DNA of 46,273 nt from an uncultured Bacteroides sp. (GCA_946628545.1 CAMOWU010000014.1:1-46273); one strand, 5' to 3'; positions 33,306 to 41,504 are shown, counted from the stretch's first letter. Made by a program: numbers and translations. The notes: generated by a model from the letters alone, not told the origin.

Positions 33306-35192
33306 TTATTGGGTCTGAAGGCGTTTTTGGGTTGCGAGATAGAGGCGTCGTCGGATTTGGCCTGTTTTGGTGTGGATGCGCCAGAGCAAGGAGCCTAAGT
33401 GCCATCCGTAGGTGTAGCAGAGTGACGCCTTATCGAAAGTGGTGGTGTGCTTGCCAAAGCAAACCAGGCTAACGGTTTCTGGCAAAGAGAGTTTTGCGCA
33501 GAAACGCTCACCATCGAAATCCTGGTTTTCGACAAAGGGGAGTAGATTCACTTTGACATTCAAATTGGAGATGGCGTCTATCGTGCGTTTTGCCCAAAGA
33601 TAAAGTACATGGTCGTCGGTGATGCCCAGTTGCCAGACATCCCGAATCATCTGGGTCACTGCGGTGACATTAGCTTTGACCACTTTCGTTTCCTGAAAAC
33701 CGCCACCGTCCTTTAAGGTTGGCACGACCTTGTCCTGCTCACGCCTATACCCTACTGTTGTGGGATAAGGGGCAGCTGAGAAATAATTCTCAATTAGTCC
33801 AGTAGTAGCGGTAGATAGCTCCTCATTGGAGAAATAAGAGATATATCTACCATAAGAGATGGGGAAAACATCGCCTCTGATGCCATAATAGAAGAACATC
33901 ATATCCTTGGCGCCATAACGGCGGAGAATGCTGTTGATCATCAAACGGGTAGATCCAAGCCAGCCTACATCCACCATGCCGCAATGGCCTTCGTCGAAAA
34001 GTCCTTCCTGACGGAAGTAATCCACCAGCAATTGTTCCTTTTCCCGCGCGCGCTGGCGCAGAACTGAAGTGAAATCACTATGGAACAAGGCATCCAAGAA
34101 CTGGCGTTCCTCTTTATGACTGGCAATTTTGTCGAATGCGAGTTGAATGCCATATTGACTGAGTTGTTCTTTTGTTGTATCAAGGGCGTAAAGAAGATCT
34201 ATCACTGGTTTGCCCACGATGGTATGATGCTCTGCCACCCTCATATATGCTTCCTCGGAGAAGTCGGCAAGATAAGGCAGCAGGAGAGATTTTCGTGAAA
34301 CGAAAAGATAACGGATATCCAGTCCTTCATGAGGCAGTTGTTCTGCCCCCTTCATCAGAACATAACTGTCGCGGGAAAGGAAGTAGAGACGTTGAAGCCT
34401 GTATGCTTTCGACCAGCTCGTCACCTGAACTATATAAGGTATGAAAGCAGGCGCTACAGCGTCAGCTGCTAATGTGCGACAAGCATTATCCTCCCCCCTC
34501 ATTCGGTGATAGCGTGAGATACCAGCCAAAACTCCCAGCTCTCTACTCAGGCAAACCTGCTGATCACTGAAGGCTTTCTCCAACTGGGTGAAAGAAGTGT
34601 CAACCAATGAGGCTTTTATGCCACTGCGACGAGCCATTTTTACATCACTAAAGACATTGTCGCCAGCATGAAGCCATACGGATGGTTTCAGCTTTTGCCT
34701 GACGACATCGTATAATTTGCCAGTTGCTTTCGTGGCCTGATGTTCACAGGAGACAAAAACCGAATCCTCTTCTTTTGCGCAACGTTTGCGAAGAAGAATG
34801 TCTTTCAGGACTTGTGATGGTAGATACATATCAGATACAAAAGCAATCGCAAAGCCTTCTTCTCTATATGTTTTGATTTGATGTAAAACAGTTGTGTTGG
34901 GTTCAAGCAATGATTCTTCGAGTTCTATTTCTTTCTCAATCAGCTCGGATTTTTGATATTCCTCAAAACCATAGTTTTGGATTTCCTCATAGATATCATT
35001 GATATCGACCTCACTCTTCGGATGGTGACTACGAGCCATTTTTTCTGCTTGTCGTCGCCAGTGCATGAAGGCCCTTTCTTTGCTGATGTCTGTGGGATAC
35101 AATAATCTGGCTAAGAGTGGAAACACGTATTCGGGTTTACCACAGCGTCGTAGCAGAACGGTGTCGAATATGTCGAAAGATGCCAGTTTCAA
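33306..35192 (-). CDS. HAD-domain protein of glycan loci, large C-terminal region
   Basis: This 628-residue protein has an N-terminal haloacid dehalogenase domain. Motif I is SFDIFDTVLLRR (Asp7, Asp10), motif II is FVSDMYLPSQVL and motif IV is GDNVFSDVKMARRSGI. The helical cap insert spans about residues 40-110. The rest (about 230-628) contains RLYFLSRDSYVLMKGAEQLP and MVDVGWLGSTRLMINSILRR and has no catalytic motif I can name. Proteins of this layout occur beside glycosyltransferases in capsule and LPS loci. Phosphatase or phosphotransferase action on a sugar phosphate is a guess. It is the first intact gene after the nuclease/restriction scar at 35.3-35.9 kb. Confidence 0.72.
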   Translation of the reverse strand: MKLASFDIFDTVLLRRCGKPEYVFPLLARLLYPTDISKERAFMHWRRQAEKMARSHHPKSEVDINDIYEEIQNYGFEEYQKSELIEKEIELEESLLEPNTTVLHQIKTYREEGFAIAFVSDMYLPSQVLKDILLRKRCAKEEDSVFVSCEHQATKATGKLYDVVRQKLKPSVWLHAGDNVFSDVKMARRSGIKASLVDTSFTQLEKAFSDQQVCLSRELGVLAGISRYHRMRGEDNACRTLAADAVAPAFIPYIVQVTSWSKAYRLQRLYFLSRDSYVLMKGAEQLPHEGLDIRYLFVSRKSLLLPYLADFSEEAYMRVAEHHTIVGKPVIDLLYALDTTKEQLSQYGIQLAFDKIASHKEERQFLDALFHSDFTSVLRQRAREKEQLLVDYFRQEGLFDEGHCGMVDVGWLGSTRLMINSILRRYGAKDMMFFYYGIRGDVFPISYGRYISYFSNEELSTATTGLIENYFSAAPYPTTVGYRREQDKVVPTLKDGGGFQETKVVKANVTAVTQMIRDVWQLGITDDHVLYLWAKRTIDAISNLNVKVNLLPFVENQDFDGERFCAKLSLPETVSLVCFGKHTTTFDKASLCYTYGWHLGSLLWRIHTKTGQIRRRLYLATQKRLQTQ

Positions 35193-35304
35193 GATTGACA
35201 GGAATCAGTTAAAGAAATAAAGTTGAATATTGTTTAATTTTTGTTGTTTGATGTTGTTTTTTGAAGACAGCATGGAACAACTTGATACAGCTTCTTGGAA
35301 AACA

Positions 35305-35470
35305 ATAAATTATCGCTTATTCGCCTGTTCACTTCGATTTTGTCATCAAGGGATTTGAGAACAGCAACGACTTTGTCTTAATAAGCTAAAGATGGTATTT
35401 CAATTGGCAAATTCATTAGTGCGTCGATAGTTATTTGTACCATGGCAAGAACGCTCTCCTTGTCGTTGCT
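35305..35470 (-). pseudogene. hsdS: hsdS 3' remnant (type I restriction specificity subunit)
   Basis: A frame different from that of the DUF1016 fragment reads VLAMVQITIDALMNLPIEIP and then SLAY. An in-frame TAA follows at 35380-35378, then DKVVAVLKSLDDKIEVNRR and ISDNL. This is the classic end of a target-recognition domain and central conserved helix of HsdS, with the stop in place of an expected Gln (CAA to TAA). The frame then decays. It is fused directly to the truncated DUF1016 gene upstream. The 5' part of hsdS lies 4.2 kb away at 39.7 kb. Confidence 0.72.
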
Positions 35471-35894
35471 CACGTGCTGTCCAGGCATTGTTTACGGATT
35501 CCAGTTCATAATACTCGCGTTTGTCAGGGTCTGATATGGAAATAAGTAGCTTATACTGAGACCAATTCAATTGCGACCGCACTGTGGACGCAATTGGATA
35601 AGTCCTATAAAATTGACGTGCTCGCTCTAATTGCCGTACACCAAAACCAGTACCAAATTCTGGTTCAAGACGATTGGCCAGCGTTCGAGTCAAGTAGGCA
35701 CCATAGTCGGCACGCTCCTTACCTTGTTGCTCTTCTTCAAAGATGCGTTGTCCCAAATGCCAATACATCTGAACTCGACAGAAATCCACACTACGCACAG
35801 CATTTATGCGGGCTGATTCGATAATCTGCTTGGCATCCGTATACAAGGATTCCAACTTCTGTTCGTTATTTGCTATTATTATGTCCTCTTCCAT
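35400..35894 (-). pseudogene. Truncated DUF1016/YhcG-type nuclease (N-terminal domain only)
   Basis: Residues 1-140 match the DUF1016 N-terminal domain: VDFCRVQMYWHLGQRIFEEE, YLTRTLANRLEPEFGTGFGV, LERARQFYRTYPI, LNWSQYKLLISISD and NNAWTARE. After ARE the frame runs into hsdS-derived DNA read in the wrong frame (the tail RSCHGTNNYRR) and stops. The whole PD-(D/E)xK nuclease half is missing. Intact members are about twice as long. YhcG-type genes often neighbour type I restriction genes, consistent with the hsdS piece that follows. It is unlikely to be an active nuclease. Confidence 0.78.
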
Positions 35895-35934
35895 AAATGG
35901 GAACTATTATTCATTATTGTCTTCTTCTGAATTT

Positions 35935-37044
35935 TCAGGCGAGAAGTGACTTGAATTTTTGGTATGACTTTTCCCAAGTAAATTGCTGGATGCGTTCATG
36001 TCCCTTGGATGCTACAGCCTTTCTCAGATTGGCATCCACTATCAGCCGCATGACATTGGAAGCCAGTGCCTCAGCATCTCCTATGGGAGAGCACAATGCT
36101 GTCACTCCATCTTCAGCCATTTCCTGATAACCAGGATTGTCGGTACATGCCACAGCCTGACCACAAATCATCGCTTCACCCACGGTGAGTCCCCATCCCT
36201 CCTGCCGGCTCGTACCGATATAGATAGCGGCCTCGTTGTTGAGTCGATTGTGCTCTTCAGCCGAAGGCTGTTGATGGTATTCGTACCAATCAGGAAGTGT
36301 GGCTGGCCTTTGCTGCACTCCGAAAAGCGACACTATCAACTGTGGGAAGCGCTTCTTTACGATGTCCAACGCCCTAAACCCCATGTCACAGTCCTTTCGC
36401 GCCATTTCATGATAGAGCATGGATATGCGATAAGGGTCTTTTTTCTGTATAGGGACAGTCAAAGAGAACTTCTTGAAGTCGAAGCCATTAGGTATGATGA
36501 TGGAATTCTCATGATAGTCTTTCAGGAGCATATCGTGCAACCAATTCGAAATTGTGATTTTTTGCATGGGATAATGGTAAGTATCCACCAATATAGCCTT
36601 CAATCCCGGTCCCCAGTCCTCTTTACCTTGTATCAGATAGAACTTATGCTTTGAATCCACGGGGTAATCGTTCAAGTAGTAGGCAGTGTAGGGCGATGTC
36701 GCCACATATACATCCGCCTTAGGCACATGCCGATAGTTGAGCGACAGTGTCAGGTGTTCTTTCACCCGATTGTCCAGGGGGAACCAGCCTCTACAGCTAT
36801 AGCCTTTCAGGTGTGACTGGATTTGTCGGACGATATTTGTCAATTTATGCCATAGAGACTTCCTCTTCCAATAGATACTACCTGAATAAACAATATGCAC
36901 TTGCCATCCGTCTGCAGCGAATCGGTTGGCATATTCATACACCACTTTATACCCCCCTGTTGGACCTGTTGCAGGATGAGGGAAAAGGAAAGTGACGCTT
37001 TTGGGCATAGTCATTGAAGGATTACTGGACAGATTGTTTTTCAT
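35935..37044 (-). CDS. GT4-family glycosyltransferase
   Basis: This 369-residue GT-B enzyme opens VTFLFPHPATGPTGGYKVVY and has a C-terminal donor site: SRQEGWGLTVGEAMICGQAV with the E-x7-E pair, then NPGYQEMAEDGVTALC. The start is uncertain. ATG at 37044 overlaps the upstream GT by 23 nt, whereas ATG at 37014 or 37008 (MPKSVTFLF) lies just after its stop and fits the conserved beginning better. It is probably translated right after the frameshifted GT. Donor and acceptor are unknown. Confidence 0.86.
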   Translation of the reverse strand: MKNNLSSNPSMTMPKSVTFLFPHPATGPTGGYKVVYEYANRFAADGWQVHIVYSGSIYWKRKSLWHKLTNIVRQIQSHLKGYSCRGWFPLDNRVKEHLTLSLNYRHVPKADVYVATSPYTAYYLNDYPVDSKHKFYLIQGKEDWGPGLKAILVDTYHYPMQKITISNWLHDMLLKDYHENSIIIPNGFDFKKFSLTVPIQKKDPYRISMLYHEMARKDCDMGFRALDIVKKRFPQLIVSLFGVQQRPATLPDWYEYHQQPSAEEHNRLNNEAAIYIGTSRQEGWGLTVGEAMICGQAVACTDNPGYQEMAEDGVTALCSPIGDAEALASNVMRLIVDANLRKAVASKGHERIQQFTWEKSYQKFKSLLA

Positions 37045-38165
37045 TTAGATCTGTAAGGAATGCATCCACATAATTGTCCCAGTTATAGTCGGCTACCATA
37101 TCATGAGCTTGACGCGACATCACGCGGTATTCTTCCACTGACAAAGAGAAGATTCTTTGTATCAGATCTGACAACGAGGTTTCTTCATCTTTATAAAAGC
37201 CAAAGCCGATATTTGTCCCAAATTCAGCAGTAAAATCGGAATAAGGTGAAACGATAACAGGACAACCATAGTACATCGCTTCAATCGTTGAGCTGTAGCC
37301 AGCCCACTGACGAGTGGTGTTGACAAATAATTTGGCTCCCATCAACAAGTGATAGTACAGTTGGTTCTCTTTATCTATATCTTTATGCAGATATCCATGG
37401 CAATTAATCCATTCCTCTTCTATCCCAAGTTCTTTGTCGGACATCCCTATCAACTCGACTTTGAGTTTGATCTGCTTTTGTCTCAAAAGACGGATAGCTT
37501 CTATCAAATCCAAAGCCGCAGGTTTGTAGCGATGGTTTCCAATGAACAATATATAGTCGGACTGATACCGAAACGAGGCATTCTCTTGAAATGAATATTC
37601 GCCACGATATAAGCTATTGACAACATTGCGATGCAGATAACGTATCTCCCTATGATACAAATCCTCAAGATGTTGCTTACACACAGGAAACATTGTATAG
37701 ACCACATCTGCCTTCGCCATCACCCTATCCTCATGTGCCAGCGAGGCCTTCTCATACCACTCAGGCAGTCGTCCTAAACGTTCTATCACCACACGGTCCG
37801 TCCAATCGCACCACAGAACATTTGGCTTGTCAGAATAAGGGTTTGTGAATGCAAAACTAAGGAAAAGATTCAGTTGTGAATCAGGATACTGTATTATAGT
37901 TTTTTTTCAGACGTCTATATATCAAGCAACGATGCAGCCAGGTGCGTGCAAAAATGGGACACGCATGAAGATGCAGGATACGGACAAACAGGTAGAATGA
38001 TATGCGATTGAACCATTTGTTCAAAGCCTTTGAAGGAGATATATCCACACGGTTAACCTTGATGCCTTTTTGTTCTAATGTCCGACAAAACAGATACGGA
38101 ACATTTGACCAAGTTGAGGCATCGCGCGAATCTCCGCAGGAATAGACAGTTATCTCTTTGAACAT
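37022..38165 (-). pseudogene. Glycosyltransferase with a frameshift in an A8 tract (possible phase variation)
   Basis: Two ORFs make one GT4-like gene. The first (38165-37881) encodes the acceptor half: MFKEITVYSCGDSRDAS, TWSNVPYLFCRTLEQKG. It ends soon after RRLKKNYNTVS. If the A8 run (plus-strand T8 at 37900-37907) had seven A, reading would pass smoothly into KKTIIQYPDSQ, TNPYSDKPNVLWCDW and the donor half (QWAGYSSTIEAMYYGCPVIV). That gives about 380 residues, the normal length. Both halves are otherwise well preserved. It may be phase-variable, a recent mutation or an assembly error. The C-terminal ORF alone starts near 37792 at a GTG. Confidence 0.82.
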
Positions 38166-38200
38166 GTAAAACTATAATAACAAGTTTAGGATTTGAGATG
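38149..38200. repeat. 52-bp direct repeat, copy next to the frameshifted GT
   Basis: These 52 nt are identical to 39630-39681 in the same orientation. On the minus strand the repeat holds the beginning of the GT gene (ATG TTC AAA GAG ATA AC) and its upstream sequence. Weaker similarity extends left (GCAGGAATA) and right. The two copies bracket the DUF4143 ATPase gene. Confidence 0.92.
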
Positions 38201-38259
38201 GTTTCTGGAGAAGATGTGAAGACGTATCATTTTGGAAGAAATAATAGACGAGACTATAC

Positions 38260-39402
38260 TTAGAATATATCACCATTCCAAAGCATTTTCAGGAAATCCA
38301 GCAAGTATAGGAACTCTGTATTTCCCGATTTGCGAGTGATTGGATCAAGTGAAACAAGAAGCAATCGACAATCAGGATGTTCTTCACTAAAAGCATTGAG
38401 ACCTTTTTTGTGTTTATTTTCAACATGTTCTGTTGATTTGATCTCAATGGCGACTTTTGCATCACCTATTATGATATCCACTTCTTTTTGGTCATAGGTA
38501 TGCCAATATGAGATGACATCCCACTTGTAATTATACCCTTTGTAGGCAATAATCTCTTGAATGACAAAGTGTTCGAAAGCATGTCCGTATTCTTCAGTAC
38601 CTCGTTGGAGAGCATGGCGCCTCATCAGATAATTGGCAATTCCAACGTCAAAATAATAGAATTTGGGTGCCTGAACAATTTTTCGCTTGATTTCTTTCTT
38701 GAAAGCGGGAATCTCATATCCTATGAGAGTATCATATAGGATTTGGAAATACGACTTGACAGTCTTGGCCGACACTCCACAATCGGCAGCGATATTGGAA
38801 TAATTCAGTATTTCTCCATCAGATATGGCTGCGACTTCCATGAATCGCTCAAAAGCATCGAGTTCTCTCACCTCTCCTTCCTCTCTGATTTCTTCATCGA
38901 GATATACTTTTACGTAGCCAGAAAGGCGTTTTGTTGCATTCTCTACCATATAGTGGCGTGGAATCATACCGTTCTGAACAGCGCGGTCTATCTGAAAGTC
39001 TGTCACCTCTGGCCATACGAGAGGATAAAGTGTTTCGGGTATGGCTCTCCCTCCAAGAGTGTTAGCGCCTGACCGTTTAAGTTTTCTAGCACTGGAGCCG
39101 CTTAGGATAAAGAACAAGCCTTTATCTACCATGAGAGAATGTACAATATCCAATAATTCGGGTACTTTCTGGATTTCGTCCACTATGATGAGTGTACCTG
39201 CAGGTTTGTCCTGAAGTGCTTCCCACAACAAGTTAGGATTGTGTTTGAATGCCTTTCTGACTGTGGGATTGAGTAAATCGTAATAGACCGCCTCTTTGAA
39301 TCGTTCTTTCAAGAGTGTTGATTTACCAGTCTGGCGTGCACCAAAAAGGAACATTCCTTCATCCAATTTATGCTCTATGTCAAAAAATCTTTTGTACATC
39401 AA
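38260..39402 (-). CDS. AAA+ ATPase with C-terminal DUF4143 domain
   Basis: This 380-residue protein has Walker A GARQTGKST at residues 21-29, Walker B TLIIVDEIQKVP (Asp75, Glu76) and the sensor FFILSGSSARKLKRSGANTLGGRA. The DUF4143 part contains YFQILYDTLIGYEIPAFKKE, KFYYFDVGIANYLMRR and a nuclease-fold-like KEVDIIIGDAKVAIEIKSTEH. Such proteins are multi-copy in Bacteroidota and archaea, and their job is unsettled. It has its own consensus promoter and lies between two perfect 52-bp direct repeats inside the glycan locus. It therefore looks like an inserted single-gene unit of about 1.48 kb. Confidence 0.88.
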   Translation of the reverse strand: MMYKRFFDIEHKLDEGMFLFGARQTGKSTLLKERFKEAVYYDLLNPTVRKAFKHNPNLLWEALQDKPAGTLIIVDEIQKVPELLDIVHSLMVDKGLFFILSGSSARKLKRSGANTLGGRAIPETLYPLVWPEVTDFQIDRAVQNGMIPRHYMVENATKRLSGYVKVYLDEEIREEGEVRELDAFERFMEVAAISDGEILNYSNIAADCGVSAKTVKSYFQILYDTLIGYEIPAFKKEIKRKIVQAPKFYYFDVGIANYLMRRHALQRGTEEYGHAFEHFVIQEIIAYKGYNYKWDVISYWHTYDQKEVDIIIGDAKVAIEIKSTEHVENKHKKGLNAFSEEHPDCRLLLVSLDPITRKSGNTEFLYLLDFLKMLWNGDIF

Positions 39403-39482
39403 CTTCTTAATTTTGTGACTACACTTCCGATTTTTCTAATAAAATCGGGAGTACGGTCAGAATATTCAGAACTTTTTCAGTG

Positions 39483-39514
39483 CAAAAATACAAGTAATTC
39501 AACAAATTAACAAA
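39483..39514 (-). promoter_or_regulatory. Promoter of the DUF4143 ATPase gene
   Basis: On the minus strand TTTG at 39514-39511, a 20-bp spacer and TATTTTTG at 39490-39483 fit the consensus exactly. The start near 39476 lies within the repeat-bracketed unit, so the inserted gene carries its own promoter. Confidence 0.7.
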
Positions 39515-39629
39515 CCTTACCCTAACATTTTGTTAGTTTTTCGTAATTTTGGTATATTTCACAACTTTCCAGTGCCATGTATGAAGTGCGGCATTCCTGC
39601 TGCACAAAAAAGTTCGGCAGGAATAAGCT

Positions 39630-39681
39630 GTTATCTCTTTGAACATGTAAAACTATAATAACAAGTTTAGGATTTGAGATG
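39630..39681. repeat. 52-bp direct repeat, copy next to the hsdS 5' remnant
   Basis: This is identical to 38149-38200. On the minus strand it follows the hsdS 5' remnant directly and contains a dead second copy of the GT start (ATG TTC AAA GAG ATA ACA GC), which diverges after about six codons. It probably marks the original GT/hsdS junction before the ATPase unit entered. Confidence 0.92.
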
Positions 39682-39945
39682 CTTTATGGAGGTGGCATAA
39701 TGCTCTCCTGCAAGACTTGCCCCTCGCTTGACATCCAATAATTCTCCAAGTTTGTATTTCTTATACTCCATACGACTTCTCATTCTTTAATCTGAAAAAC
39801 TCCTTTTGCAGTTCTATCTCACGACGTCCTTTTCTCGATAATTATGTGTTGCCAAATTCTCCTTGGCAACTGACAGACCTTTCAATTCCCTTTTTTTGCC
39901 AACAGATACTCAATAAAGTTCTCATTAAGATAAGGTACCATTCTC
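39667..39945 (-). pseudogene. hsdS: hsdS 5' remnant preceded by a DUF1016 C-terminal remnant
   Basis: From ATG 39771 (or 39783) the frame reads MEYKKYKLGELLDVKRGASL and then AGEHYATS, a typical HsdS N-terminus, before a stop at 39667 inside the 52-bp repeat. Just upstream and overlapping, another frame reads RREIELQKEFFRLKNEK, which resembles the end of DUF1016/YhcG proteins, preceded by shifted fragments including QLP and KENLAT. The order DUF1016 then hsdS mirrors the complementary pieces at 35.3-35.9 kb. No intact gene is present between 39403 and 39978 apart from these scraps. Confidence 0.62.
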
Positions 39946-39978
39946 CATCCGCTTCCTATCCAGCAAATATCCAATCAA

Positions 39979-40179
39979 CTAGATTTCCAACTCCCTCATC
40001 AGGTCGGTTAGTATATAACTGTCGCTCTGTAATTGTAAACCGCTTTCTGGATTAGAAAGAAGTTCAAAGGTATGCGAGTTATATAGGATATCTAACGCTC
40101 GTACCGAATCTATGTTCAGACTTTCTGCAAGCATTGTCGCTATACGGGCTATCTTTCGCCAAAGCACTTGATCTCTCAT
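39979..40179 (-). CDS. 66-residue helical protein, third gene of the DUF3990 module
   Basis: The chosen start, ATG at 40179 (MRDQVLWRKIARIATMLAES), overlaps the DUF3990 stop by ATGA and is preceded by GGAGG. Longer in-frame ORF sequence upstream lies inside the DUF3990 gene. The protein is mostly helical and ends SDSYILTDLMRELEI. It resembles short proteins commonly found with DUF3990/DUF3791 genes in Bacteroidota; I cannot name the family with certainty. Tight coupling suggests it is part of the module, perhaps a second antitoxin or accessory. Confidence 0.7.
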   Translation of the reverse strand: MRDQVLWRKIARIATMLAESLNIDSVRALDILYNSHTFELLSNPESGLQLQSDSYILTDLMRELEI

Positions 40180-40685
40180 TTTGAGCCTCCTTTCATAGTG
40201 ACATTTTCTGTTGTAACATAATGTAGGCAATGATCCACAATAGTCTGATTCCTGATACACATCTGATGTGTGGGCTTTGCGAAACGTAATTGACCAATGG
40301 CTTGATCAGCAGTGATACGCCCTGCATAATAGTCTTCTACCGTATCGATGACTTGGTCGTTGGCCACTCCACCCTCGATAATGTCATAATCAACCCAAGG
40401 TTCCTCACCACGGCGGCTGCTGACAATAAAGTCGAGCCATTTCTGGTCGTAATGTTCCAATTGCAAGATTCGAGTTTCGGCAGGTAGTGAATCCTGGTCA
40501 AATGTATAAGATGATATTACTGGTGTGTTTACGGCACGAATAACACAAACCCGTCGAGCCCAGCGTTCGGCCTGTTCATGCAGTTTGGTAACATAGAAGC
40601 CCGGGCCGAAGTCCAATTCTCTACGTCCGACTGCGGTAAGTGGACTGGAAACACTCATATATGAGCCATGATAGAGTGTCATCAT
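40176..40685 (-). CDS. DUF3990 protein, ADP-ribosyltransferase-like toxin candidate
   Basis: From the ATG at 40685 this 169-residue protein begins MMTLYHGSYMSVSSP and continues RRELDFGPGFYVTKLHEQAE. The YHGS and GFY segments fit the His and Tyr positions of H-Y-[EDQ] ADP-ribosyltransferase folds, and several Glu/Asp candidates follow (RRGEEPWVDYDIIEGGVANDQ). The start overlaps the stop of the DUF3791 gene by ATGA; the longer reading from 40712 is less likely. Its own stop overlaps the next gene. The gene order and overlaps are those of a toxin-antitoxin operon. Enzymatic activity is inferred. Confidence 0.8.
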   Translation of the reverse strand: MMTLYHGSYMSVSSPLTAVGRRELDFGPGFYVTKLHEQAERWARRVCVIRAVNTPVISSYTFDQDSLPAETRILQLEHYDQKWLDFIVSSRRGEEPWVDYDIIEGGVANDQVIDTVEDYYAGRITADQAIGQLRFAKPTHQMCIRNQTIVDHCLHYVTTENVTMKGGSK

Positions 40686-40918
40686 TTTGCGCCTCCTTCC
40701 TTTGCATCCCAATTTCGCAAAGCTTCTTCCACATTCCAGACAACCCCTTCGATACTTTCTGCATGGAGTGTGTCATAGCAATCGAACAAAAGCCGCTTAA
40801 CCAGACCGTGACGTTTCAGACGATTGTGCAACTCGGTTGCCGTGATACCCATGTCTTTTGCTGTTGCCCCAATAGCCAACGTTGCGAATTGTGTTTTATA
40901 ATTGGTCAATGCGTCCAT
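40682..40918 (-). CDS. DUF3791 protein, antitoxin candidate
   Basis: This 78-residue protein starts MDALTNYKTQFATLAIGATA and contains LHNRLKRHGLVKRLLFDCYDTLHAESIE, close to the DUF3791 pattern with its CYDxLH core. I chose ATG 40918 because the upstream in-frame start at 40948 is a TTG that lies within a -7 promoter box. The gene ends GGAKTGA with ATGA overlap into DUF3990. DUF3791 and DUF3990 genes are habitual neighbours; the antitoxin role is inferred from size and order. Confidence 0.78.
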   Translation of the reverse strand: MDALTNYKTQFATLAIGATAKDMGITATELHNRLKRHGLVKRLLFDCYDTLHAESIEGVVWNVEEALRNWDAKEGGAK

Positions 40919-40945
40919 ATCTATCCAGTGATTACGTCTTACTTG

Positions 40946-40953
40946 CAAAATTA
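40946..40953 (-). promoter_or_regulatory. -7 box of the DUF3791-DUF3990 operon
   Basis: TAATTTTG on the minus strand matches TAnnTTTG; no good -33 TTTG is visible. The start near 40939 would give a leader of about 20 nt to the ATG at 40918 and rules out the TTG at 40948. Confidence 0.5.
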
Positions 40954-41003
40954 CGCAATACTTTTGAAATAACTATGAGATAACACGATAAAAATAAAAG
41001 GTT

Positions 41004-41250
41004 TCATTCCACCCACGACTCTCTGTCGAGGTTGCGGTAGCCGACAGCTTCGGCGACGTGGTGGCGCTCGATGTTCTCACAGCCAGCGAGGTCGGCGATG
41101 GTGCAAGCGACCTTGATGATGCGCTCGTAGGCTCGGGCGGATAGGTTGAGGGCTCTCCTTTGGGCGCGTTGGCCAGTTGCTCGTTAGGTACGCTCTCCAC
41201 CTCGATATGCTGGTCTATCCAACCAAAGATTATAGGGCCCGGAAAATTCA
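41004..41250 (-). pseudogene. comM: comM/yifB 3' remnant with internal deletion
   Basis: The first part reads [17 protein letters not shown] in one frame, matching the RIDxxIEV segment of ComM (Mg-chelatase-like competence helicase). After a junction it continues in another frame with [20 protein letters not shown], then [20 protein letters not shown] and YRNLDRESW, the very end of ComM. About 75 codons between these segments and the whole N-terminal two thirds are missing. The piece is GC-richer than its surroundings, as expected of core-genome DNA. An intact copy presumably exists or existed elsewhere. Confidence 0.85.
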
Positions 41251-41312
41251 TTTAACTCCGTGTTATTAATATCTGGGACACGCCACGAGACAAAAGGTTG
41301 GTCGCTGTTCAG

Positions 41313-41504
41313 TCATAGGTTGAAACATCTTCGCCAAGTTTCTATTTCATTCGCCACCATCTGAAGACGTTTCTGTTTCTCGGCCTTGGCCTTTGCACTC
41401 GACTTGCATGCAGCTTTGACAACTTCCTCCATCAGTTCCCTCAGCATCTCGTCGGTGGGTTCCTCTAAAGAAGTCAGTCTGTATTGTTTGTAAGTTGTTG
41501 TCAT
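41313..41504 (-). CDS. 63-residue conserved small protein
   Basis: It begins MTTTYKQYRLTSLEEPTDEM followed by a Glu/Lys/Ala-rich amphipathic helix (VVKAACKSSAKAKAEKQKRL). I have seen this opening in many Bacteroidota small proteins without assigned function, often beside defence or toxin-antitoxin genes. It has its own promoter-like sequence and stands alone between the comM fragment and the glycan genes. No catalytic motif is visible. Confidence 0.68.
   Translation of the reverse strand: MTTTYKQYRLTSLEEPTDEMLRELMEEVVKAACKSSAKAKAEKQKRLQMVANEIETWRRCFNL

Noticed and set aside
37895-37910. Programmed -1 frameshift at the A8 run of the glycosyltransferase
   Set aside because: A -1 shift reads CTA TAA and stops at once. 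Only loss of one A (or +1 shift) restores the frame, so slippage of the DNA or RNA tract is the better idea.
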